Source: Chromera velia (Eukaryota; Sar; Chromeraceae). From it: DNA of 17,500 nt. The notes below the pieces were generated by a model. The model worked only from the letters and a program-made list of their open reading frames with translations, was not told where the DNA came from and did not search any database. The DNA lies in assembly GCA_018398765.1 (NCBI GenBank), contig JAHBMJ010002406.1, forward strand, positions 1 to 17,500. Direction: 5' to 3'. Below are positions 8,281 through 16,240 of the stretch, one piece after another (the stretch's first letter is position 1; every line of letters begins with the position of its first letter). The translations under genes were made by a program, and so were the position numbers.

Positions 8281-10408
8281 GTCTTTACCACCCCGGCTAA
8301 GAAAAGAAGGCATGAAAGGGAGGAGAAAGAATCAGCTCATAGCAAACCTCTGAGCAACAAGTTGAAAGGAGACAAGAAAACTTTTCGAGTGACTCAAGTG
8401 GTGTAGTTCGGTTTCTTTTGTTTCTCGACTCAGTCTCGCTCTGACTGTCTCTGCAAGTACCTCAGTGCTTACACACTCTCTCACGCCGCACTTCCCTGCT
8501 GAACGGCCAACTTGATTCCCTATAGACTAACCGAAAGTGCAAGTGGGTCCTGAATTGAGATCAACAACAACGGCCTGAAGGACCATCGAACTGGGAGACG
8601 CCGCTCACGGGAGAGGGGGCAGGAGCCTCTTTGCACCGTGAACATACTCACGTGGGCAGGAGCCTTAGGGTTAACCTGCATGAAGACAGGAGAAAGGGAA
8701 GGGGAAAGGGAAGAGAAAGGGATTGACGTACCCATTCATGTACATGAACATGCACATAGCGCCTGGCAGTGCACGATCAACTGCATGCACGTGGAGTGGA
8801 ATATTAACGCTGCCGCTGGAGGCGGACTTCCGAGACGCTCATGAAGTCCCGTGCCTCTCTATCAGTGGGTTGGCATTCCTGACTTCCCCCACCGCCAATC
8901 CGAATGGTCTGTTCCCCTAATTGCTCTTCGCTGCTTTCGTGTTAAATTTCTTTTGACCCGTCTTTCCTTGCTTATTGCCTCTCACTTGCTTCCACTCAGT
9001 GTCTCTATCCACTGTCGACACTTCTCTGATGAAAGGGAAGGAACGACGGAAAGGGGATGCTCAGCCAGATAGGAATTTTCATAAAAGAAGAAGGGGCGAT
9101 TGCGCAGGGATGGGCGCAGGAACGAACAGCGGGAAAGAAGGAAATGAATCAATGAATGATTGCGCAGGAGCTACCTTAACACATCTTCAACCTCACCCAC
9201 CCACCTGTACATTATTTCGTCTCTGTGTCTGAACCACTTCGGTCAAGTTGTCCGTCTCCCCTCCTTTGCCCCGTCTTTTTGCCTCCTGTACCCCATTCCT
9301 CACACGACAGAATCAGATAGATTGCAAGGCTGTCTGCTGATTGAATGAACTGTTACGGCCCATATCATCCCAATTTTGTACAATGCGTTGGGAAGAAAAA
9401 AAAAGGGAAAGAAGGAAAATGAGGGGCTGACTGAGGGTGCAGGTATGAGGTGAGTGCCTTACTTACAGATGTCGATCCCGCTTTTCTCAGCAACTCAACA
9501 CCACTTCCACCTTCCAGCACCTTGATGCATATGTTGAAACACCCTCTCAATTGTGTATGTGACTGCTTCATTTGGCTGTACTATCTCATGTATTCTTCAC
9601 CTCACCTTCTCCCACCCTTCGTCTTCAGCACCTGTCGTCAGACTGCTCCTTCCCGTCTCCTCTAGCCGTCTCCTACTCATCCTTTCTCAGTCTCCAGCCC
9701 TTTTTGCTCGCAAAAACGAGGGAGTGCCGCCGTTTTACTTTTGCATGACTCTGAGAAGAAAGAACAAAGTGGCCGCGACAACTATGGCCGAAGAAAAAGA
9801 AAGTTGGAGGGGAGGTAGATTGAGAAGGACAGAGACGCCTTTGCGAGTCTGACCTACGTTTCATGTCCAATGCTTCTCCACAATTTTCCAAGCTCGATTT
9901 TGCTTTCTTCTCGTGTCAGTGGAGCTTTTTGCACTACTCCGCTTCTATACACCTTCGTGCTATTCATTTTAAATCGTGTAGTTAGAGAGAAAAGGTAGAG
10001 AGAAGGAAAAGAAACAGAGGAGACGGAGAAAATTGTCTTCCCTGAAGCTTTGCTTTTCTGTTGCGTGCCCCACAAGCAAAAAAAGCAGTGCGAGTCTATG
10101 CCGGGGCCCTTTTGCTTATCGCGGGGGCGCGATTTTCTCTTTGGGGGAGCGGGGGGGATATGTAGTGTCCTTCCCGGGTTCTAGGACCAGGACTCTGGCA
10201 AAGGCCTACTATAGAAAAGAAGTAAAGTAGCATGCCTGGGCCCTTCAACCCTTTCTCTACTCTTTTATGCTTTATAACTCATACAGATCAATCCGTCACG
10301 CAACGTCCTTTTGCAACAGTCTCGAGTTTGATCAGCCTGAATCGATTGGTATTCGTTTCACTTCATGACTCGCTGTGGTTGGTGAGATCTGGACTTGCCG
10401 CCCTGGGC
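8281..10408. other. Non-coding interval between the two elements
   Basis: No convincing gene appears on either strand: the open frames are short and of low complexity, and none has a recognisable motif. It contains an all-purine run at 8688-8722, a chance-level 14-bp palindrome at 8735-8748, and G-runs at 10103-10157. It may be the 3' non-coding part of element A, if copy B is its 3' LTR, or genomic spacer. Confidence 0.4.
10103..10157 (+). other. Four G-runs, possible G-quadruplex
   Basis: Runs of 4, 5, 5 and 7 G lie at 10103-10106, 10123-10127, 10143-10147 and 10151-10157. Two of the loops are long, so folding is only weakly supported. Confidence 0.25.
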
Positions 10409-10750
10409 TGAGGGACTCTGCATACGAGCTTGACTACGCTATTCACGTTGAGCCAGACCGAGCTGGCCCCGGAAAGAAAGGCCTGGGGAAAGCGAAATGA
10501 TTCAGTCTGGCCCTGTGCATCCAAATCTTTCCGGGGTCACAGCCGTCTCCTGCAAATCCATGCGCATGCAGGCTCAGTCTCATAAATCTAACTGTCGGCC
10601 CTAAAAGTCTCTCATCGACTCACAACGTGAAAGCTCCACCCTTCAGAGAGATCTGAACTGTTGACTGAAGACTTGAATACCTGAGTACCTTTAGGTAAAG
10701 TAAGTGTCCATAACCTTTAGCTAAGCTACCCTCTGAAGTAGGTTAGCGCA
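10409..10750 (+). repeat. LTR-like direct repeat, copy B (candidate 5' LTR of element B or 3' LTR of element A)
   Basis: This copy is 95.8% identical to copy A over 334 gap-free bases, and the two are similar back to TGAGGG at 10409 with a 2-base length difference. It ends in CA (10750) followed by GG-TGG, like copy A. Downstream lies element B, so it is in the right place for a 5' LTR. No polypurine tract lies directly upstream, which argues against a 3' LTR of element A. It is unusual that such similar repeats belong to elements with such different coding parts. Confidence 0.65.
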
Positions 10751-10752
10751 GG

Positions 10753-10769
10753 TGGTCTCTGCCGAAACG
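10753..10769 (+). other. Candidate primer-binding site, element B
   Basis: TGG lies two bases after the putative LTR end, followed by TCTCTGCCGAAAC. The sequence diverges from that of element A immediately after TGG, so if real the two elements use different primers. I cannot assign a tRNA. Confidence 0.25.
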
Positions 10770-10973
10770 TGGAAAAGAGTAGCCCCTCTGGACCCAGCGC
10801 TATCTGGTCTCCCCCTCTTGCCGAACAGGCTACCGACCCACCGATTTTCCTTCACCCCTACTCCTCTGCACGTCTTCTGCCCATTCTGACTAAAAGGAGA
10901 GACCTACAAAAAAAAATCAAGATCCTTCTGCTACTTTGTGCAAACTTCTGTGTTCTGACTGAAACTAAGCCTT

Positions 10974-11103
10974 ACAGCGAAGCTCTACCCAAAATTTCCA
11001 TAGACAAGAAGCAACTTTCCTGCTTTTCTTGTTAAAACTCTCGCTTCCAGGAAAACCTGACCTGACAGCGAAGCTCTGCCCAAAACTTTCACAGACAAGA
11101 AGC
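10974..11103 (+). repeat. 39-bp direct repeat, 91-bp spacing, in element B leader
   Basis: 10974-11012 and 11065-11103 match at 35 of 39 positions, and all four differences are transitions. Both encode a Ser-Glu-Ala-Leu-Pro-Lys peptide followed by Asp-Lys-Lys, but in different frames because 91 is not a multiple of three. The earlier copy sits in an open frame that ends at 11035; the later one starts the frame described at 11061-11474. Confidence 0.8.
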
Positions 11104-11474
11104 CTCCGATCTCGGATTCTGTACTGTATTGTAGTGCCGCTGACCGTGACTTCATTGACCCGATAGAGAAAGCCCAGGTAATTGCAGACCGGACTATAGA
11201 AGAAAACTATAAGTTCACTCATAGCAGAGAGGGTTTCCGAACTTTTCTTCTGGATTAACAGACCGCCTTCCTAAAAGCACACCACCGTCTCTCAGAAAGA
11301 ACACACCAAGCCCTTGCACTAGACACCATCAGTCAAGAGAGGTTCGTGTCTATCTATTCCAAATACCTTCCCCCGTACGTCAAACCTCCAGGACAGTACA
11401 TTTGCCCCATGAGAGACTGCCCTTTGTGTCGTTCACAGAATGCCACCAAAAGCCAAAAAGGTAATCAAGCCTAA
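11061..11474 (+). pseudogene. Cryptic leader reading frame of element B, unknown function
   Basis: Between TGA 11058 and TAA 11472 one frame is open except for TAA 11256, and its translation looks protein-like: DFIDPIEKAQVIADRTIEEN, a charged helical stretch around HHRLSERTHQALALD, then FVSIYSKYLPPYVKP and CPMRDCPLC. The last has Cys spacing C-x4-C-x2-C, possibly a metal-binding knuckle. It overlaps the first 35 bases of gag in another frame. It could be an N-terminal extension of Gag separated by an indel, an upstream ORF, or chance. I recognise no family, and element A has nothing similar in its shorter leader. Confidence 0.4.
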
Positions 11475-13395
11475 GGCTAAAGGCCTTGCACAACCAAAAG
11501 CAAAAGCAAAGGCAAAAGCAAAAACAAAAGCTCACCCAAAAGCCAAGGCTGCTCCACCAGCAGCACCCGTGGTCCCTCAGCCAGAACCCGCGAATGATCC
11601 CCCTCTCCCAGCCAGCCACGCAGTATCAGAAGAAGCCGGTGTACCCGAAGGACAGGTAGAGGAGCAAGCCCAGCCATTGGGCCTGCAGCAAATAAATCAA
11701 CATGAACAGCAAGAACAGAATCAAGGGGGCAACTCAATGAGCATAAATGCCGCAGGCGCTGTTCACAACGCACAGGGTTTAATGCAATCTGCCATCTCTC
11801 AGGAAGTAAAGAACGAACTAGAAAGACAGGGGGTCCTTCTGTAACCCAAACAAGATGGAACGTATGATCTCGTCTTTATGATAGATAGACAAAAGAGAAA
11901 TGATGGGGCAAACAGGGATACAGAGAGACAGACAGCAGTGGCAGCATCAGTGCCTTCATCCATCAATCTAGTCAGAGAGACACACAACGCTTTCTCTAAT
12001 CAAGAAAGGCATGTGAACCCAGTAAGTGCAGTCGAACAAACTGCTCCCTCCCCGGGGACAGTAAACCCAAAAATCTCTATCGACTTACCTCACTTCCACG
12101 GGGATCGGGTGACCGCTCCCACCTTCTGGAATTCGTTCGAAATGCTTGCTTTGTCCTGCAGATGGACATTCACGGCAGTCAGAGATGTTTACTTTCCCTC
12201 TGCTCTACAAAGATCTGCTCGTCAATGGTATAACAGACTCCCTTTTGCCGACAGGATAGCTATCCAAAATCTGTCTGACCTCAAAACCTTGTTCTTGGAC
12301 ATGTATTCCATCGACAAGAATGAAGCAGAAAACATACGGATCGCCCTCTATCAGATAAAGCAGCTCAAGCATGAGTCCATAGATAAGTATGCAGAAAGAT
12401 TTCAATACCTCTGTGAGGGAGCAAATTTGTCTATCAATTCTAAGGAAGCCATGACTGCGTTCAACAGAGGTCTCCGAGAATCCACCATCAGAATGCACTT
12501 ATAAGAAAACTATCCCACCTTTTCAGCACTATTGAAGGAAGTCAGGAGACTTAGTGCAATTATCGGCAACACCTGCAGTAGTCATAGTGAAAAAAAAGGA
12601 GGTTTGAAAGTTAATACCATGGTCACGGGGGGAGATGAGGGTCAGGCAGCCACACAATCGACACAAAAACAAGACCTGCTGCCAAGAGAAGAAGACGCAG
12701 TGCGAATGGATATGGCAGCCCTGGTGAATGCGATCGTTAATAGTACTACTGCAGTGCAAGAGCAGAGAATGAACTGTGACAAGTGTGGAGGACAAGCTTC
12801 ACACACAGCAGATGGATGCACACTCTCTCTGTTCACAATATATGAATATTGCTTTAAGCAAGGTCACAACAGTGCAGCATGTCGCACAAAAAAGAGAGAT
12901 GACTATCGAAAGCAGGCTGCCCTTTCTCTTTTTGGAATACCCAGAACGGCCGCACATCTCTACAGTGGACCACAGGGCCTAAAGAATGCTAAAAAAGGAC
13001 CAGATTTCTTCCCTCCAACAGATAGACAAACCCGACCTCGATGGAATGAAAGACCCAACTTTTCATGTGACCAAACTTTCGAACCACGATACCCAAGGTG
13101 GAGAGAAAGCCAGGATGACTTACCAGCAAATCCCTTCTTCGCTGTTCAAGGGTGAACTGCTCCTCTTTTGCCATATCCTCAGTCTGCTCGACCCCTCCCA
13201 CAGGTCGGCCAGCAAAAGGGAATGCTGGCGCTTCCTCCTCCTACACAAAAAGGAATGCTTCTGCTTCCCGCTCCGCCTCCTGGCCTTAAACCTGATATCA
13301 GGACAGGAGGAAACAGACAACGAATTTTGGGGAAGGGGTTCAATAAAAGTGGGGACAGTCGATCGATGAATGGAAATCAACAAAAATATGGTTAG
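11440..13395 (+). pseudogene. gag: Gag polyprotein of element B, interrupted by stops
   Basis: The ATG at 11440 begins Met-Pro-Pro-Lys-Ala-Lys-Lys, opening a 40-residue Lys/Ala/Pro tail with PKAKAKAKAKTKAHPKAKA, very like a histone H1 tail. A Pro/Gln-rich part follows, then a capsid-like region at about 12070-12500 (PTFWNSFE, RQWYNRL, LSDLKTLFLDMY, YAERFQYLCEGA), matching the element A capsid. Nucleocapsid knuckle 1 is intact (CDKCGGQASHTADGC, from 12775). Knuckle 2 has Tyr for its first Cys (YEYCFKQGHNSAAC, 12841-12882). A basic, Pro-rich tail follows. Stops at TAA 11842, TAA 12502 and TGA 13153 interrupt a frame that otherwise stays in phase; TAG 13393 may be the natural gag end. Confidence 0.85.
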
Positions 13396-14161
13396 GTTTG
13401 CAGAACAGGAGCCTCTGCAGACCCACTCATTTCAAATGGCTCCTCCTGAAAGGAAGGACACCTTGCTTTCAATTGTTCTCTCGCGGAAAAGACCCATGCA
13501 TGAAGTGTCTTTTGATCTGTGTGAAGCACAAGAGCGAAAAGAAAAGAAGATTGATTCCCTGCTTTCTTCTGCATTAAATAAAGGTGTAGTAGGCGTTTGA
13601 ACCGACCGAAAGGAGGATAGCGACCGAAAGGGAGAAATCCACGAGATTGCCCATATGCTTGCTACATCTGAAAAGAAACAGAAAGACAAAGAAAGAAGCA
13701 CCAATGTGAACCAGAAGAAAGTAGCACATGTTTATTTATCTTTTGTAGCTGCGAAAGTAGGACTGCTCCTCCCGCTTGAAAGAAAGGTGATTGTGGCTGC
13801 GCTTATGGACACAGGGGCAGATGTTAGTTTGATCAGCGAGGCTACATAGGAACGACTAAAAATGGAAAACCCACAGTTGAAGGTTTTTCCTTCAGCCATC
13901 CAGATTGAAGGGGAAGGGGGAAAAGAACTGGAAACAAAAGGAGTCGTTACATTGAAATTCTTTCTTGGTGAAGGGCGTAAATGGCAGTTTCATGTTTCTC
14001 CTGTACTCAGTCATATGTGCATATTGGGAAAGGACTGGTTGGATGCTCATGCTGAAGGAATTTTCTTTCAACCAGATAGGCTAAAATTGAGGAAAACGTC
14101 TAGAAAGGAAGCTTTCTCTCTTCTTCTCTCTCCTATTTCAAAATTGGAGAAGTCCAAGTAG
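13370..14161 (+). pseudogene. Protease region of element B pol
   Basis: The pol frame opens at 13370, overlapping the gag end by 26 bases, with an ATG as its first codon after TGA. A charged spacer leads to the retropepsin domain: VIVAALMDTGADVSLISEAT with catalytic Asp at 13808-13810 in a canonical DTG, then ILGKDWLDAHAEG near the C-terminal loop. TGA 13598 lies in the spacer, TAG 13847 just after the catalytic loop, and TAG 14159 at the domain end. Unlike element A the active-site triplet is intact. Confidence 0.8.
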
Positions 14162-14602
14162 GTCTTCTCGGTTTCGGTGGTGACTCTCTCTTCCACTCGA
14201 CTTACTGAAAGACAAGCTTCTCCTCTCTATCTCTCCCTCCCTCCTGCCTGTGAGTCTCTCATACCAAATGGTATAGATGTCCATGTCGAACCCACCCAGA
14301 TGGAGTTGCCTGCAGGAATTTTGATTGCAAATACCATCAGCAAGGTGCATGATAGGAAGGTGTCTGTGATTGCTGTAAACACCACCTGCCACGACTACAC
14401 CCTCCCAGGCAGTCTGCCCGTTGCATCTGTGTCTATTTGTTCTGATCTCATCCAAAAGGACTCAAAAGAGAAAGAAGCATCAATGGAGGGAAGGAAAGAT
14501 GAAAGAGAAAAGAAAGCGGAAGAAGAAAAGAAGGAGGAAGCAGAAGCAAAGAAACAAATAGAAAAAGCCGTAGAAAAGAATGATCAGCTCAAAGAAGAAT
14601 AA
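14162..14602 (+). pseudogene. Protease-RT linker of element B pol, with charged coiled-coil-like stretch
   Basis: The first half parallels the element A linker (IPNGIDVHVEP, ISKVHDRKVSVIAVNTTC). From about 14450 to 14599 it is almost entirely Lys, Glu and Ala, likely a long charged helix or coiled coil. TAA 14600 interrupts the helix; element A has Gln at the aligned position (EQQRKELR). Confidence 0.65.
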
Positions 14603-15560
14603 AAGGAACAGCTGAGAAACTTACTCCTTAAATATATAGAACTCTTCCCAGCAAAGGAACAGGCAGGCACCCTCAAGGGAATCGAGGTAGAGGTCGATAC
14701 GCAGGGAGCTGATCCTATCTTTCAGAAGCCTAGACCAGTGCCCCACACCTTGAGGGAAGAAGTAAATGAAATCATCACTGACCTGTAGGCACAAAGAGTA
14801 ATTGAACCATGTTCATCTGAGTGGGGGTCACCCCTGGTGATAGTAAGGAAGCCAAATGGACGTCTTCGCGTATGTGTCGATTTAAGAAAAATCAACTCTC
14901 TGATCAAAATCCCTCGCTATCCGCTGCCCAATATGGATGACCTGCTACACAAATTGCAAGGCAAATGTTTCTTCACATCACTTGACTTAAAGGGGGGGTT
15001 TCATGAAGTACCGGTCAAAGAAGAACACAGAGACAGACTGGCTTTCGTGACACAAAGAGGAATGTATAGGTATGCAAAGATGCCTTTTGGTTTGGCGTCT
15101 GCGCCTGCGGTCTTTCAGAGGGCAGTTGACACAATGTTGGCGGGATTGATCGGATTGAGTGCATAAGCATACATTGACGATGTTTTGATTTCTTCTACTA
15201 CGTGGGAAAAGCATTTGATGGAGTTCTTCCTCAGGCTGAAAGATGCAAGGGCTCGTCTTGCTCCAGGAAAATGCATGTTCGCTCGAAATGAGTTAATCTA
15301 TCTGGGGCATGAGGTGTCAAGGGAAGGCATCCGACCATCAAAAGAAAAAACAAAGTGCGTGCAGGATGTACAAGTGCCAAAAACCCCCAAACAACTGAAA
15401 AGCTTTCTTAGAATGATTGGCTTCTACAGAAAATTCGTGAAAAACTTTGCACAAATAGCTGCCTCCCTCTACACCTTGCTCAAACATGACACACCTTGGC
15501 AGTGGCTAAGACCACAAGAAGTGGCTTTCCAAAACCTAAAGGAAGCTCTTGTGCAGGACC
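14603..15560 (+). pseudogene. Reverse transcriptase domain of element B pol
   Basis: Motifs in order: SSEWGSPLVIVRKPNGRLRV then CVDLRKIN, TSLDLKGGFHEVPV with the first catalytic Asp at 14984-14986, YAKMPFGLASAPAVFQR, and YIDD with the Asp pair at 15176-15181. The thumb/connection is LIYLGHEV, GIRPSKEKTK and MIGFYRKFVKNFA. All three catalytic Asp residues remain. TAG 14786 (ITDL-stop-AQRVIEP) lies before the fingers, and TAA 15164 falls two codons before the YIDD box. The frame is otherwise unbroken. Confidence 0.92.
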
Positions 15561-15960
15561 CTATCCTCGTTCACCCTGACTTCTCTCGACCGTTCACTCT
15601 GAAAACAGACGCAAGCAGGGAGGCTCTAGGAGCGATTTTAGCACAAACAGACAAGGAGGGAAGAGAGAGAGTGATTCAATATACGTCAAGAAAACTTACG
15701 GATATAGAGAAAAGATGGTCGGCTACCGAGCAAGAAGGTCTGGCTTTCGTTTGGGCGGTCACACAGCAATTCAAAAGTTTTTTGTATAGAAGAAAATTCT
15801 TTGTATACACAGATTGTCGAGCACTACAGTACATTCAAAAACAAAAGGAAACCTCTCCTCGTCTGTTCAGATGGTCGCTCAAACTGGCCATTTATGACTA
15901 TGAGATCAAGCATCGTGCAGGAAGAGCCAACAGTGATGTTGACTCTCTTACCAGGGCGCC
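15561..15960 (+). pseudogene. RNase H domain of element B pol
   Basis: It has LKTDASREALGAILAQ with Asp at 15608-15610, WSATEQEGLAFVWAV supplying Glu, FFVYTDCRALQYI supplying the middle Asp, then MRWSL-like FRWSLKLAIYDYEI, and NSDVDSLTR supplying the last Asp. The residue after the middle Asp is Cys where most Ty3/gypsy copies, including element A, have His. There is no stop within the domain. Confidence 0.9.
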
Positions 15961-16240
15961 TTTTGTAACTAAGGACTTTCCACCCTCCATGCCAGATCAC
16001 GAAACAGATGACTCTATCGTGGTAGCAGCAGTTACAGAAAGAAAAGAAAGAATGGAAAAAGGGAAGGAAGCTAGGAAGGAAGAGCTCACCTTCAAAACCC
16101 CGGAATCGTATTCCCCTGCAGAGATCAAGAAAGCGCAGGCCGAAGATTCAGATCTCTCTTTTATGATCAAATACCTACAGACTGAAGAGTTGGATGAGGG
16201 GCTCAGCAATAAGGAACAATTGACCATTCTTGCACAGGCA
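15961..16240 (+). pseudogene. RNase H-integrase linker of element B pol
   Basis: This short charged linker carries SIVVAA at 16013-16030, matching EIVVAA in element A, followed by a Lys/Glu-rich helix and AQAEDSDLSFMIKYL, which lines up with the element A segment just before its integrase. It lacks the ~110-residue Lys/Pro-rich insertion of element A. Confidence 0.6.

Noticed and set aside
8666-8676. Telomere-like TTAGGG next to TTAACC
   Set aside because: A single unit, not a repeat array.
8735-8748. Perfect 14-bp palindrome TTCATGTACATGAA
   Set aside because: An isolated occurrence in non-coding DNA with no partner site; chance is sufficient.
10033-10230. Short plus-strand open frame in the spacer
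   Set aside because: It runs through the G-runs, starts without a clear context and shows no recognisable motif.
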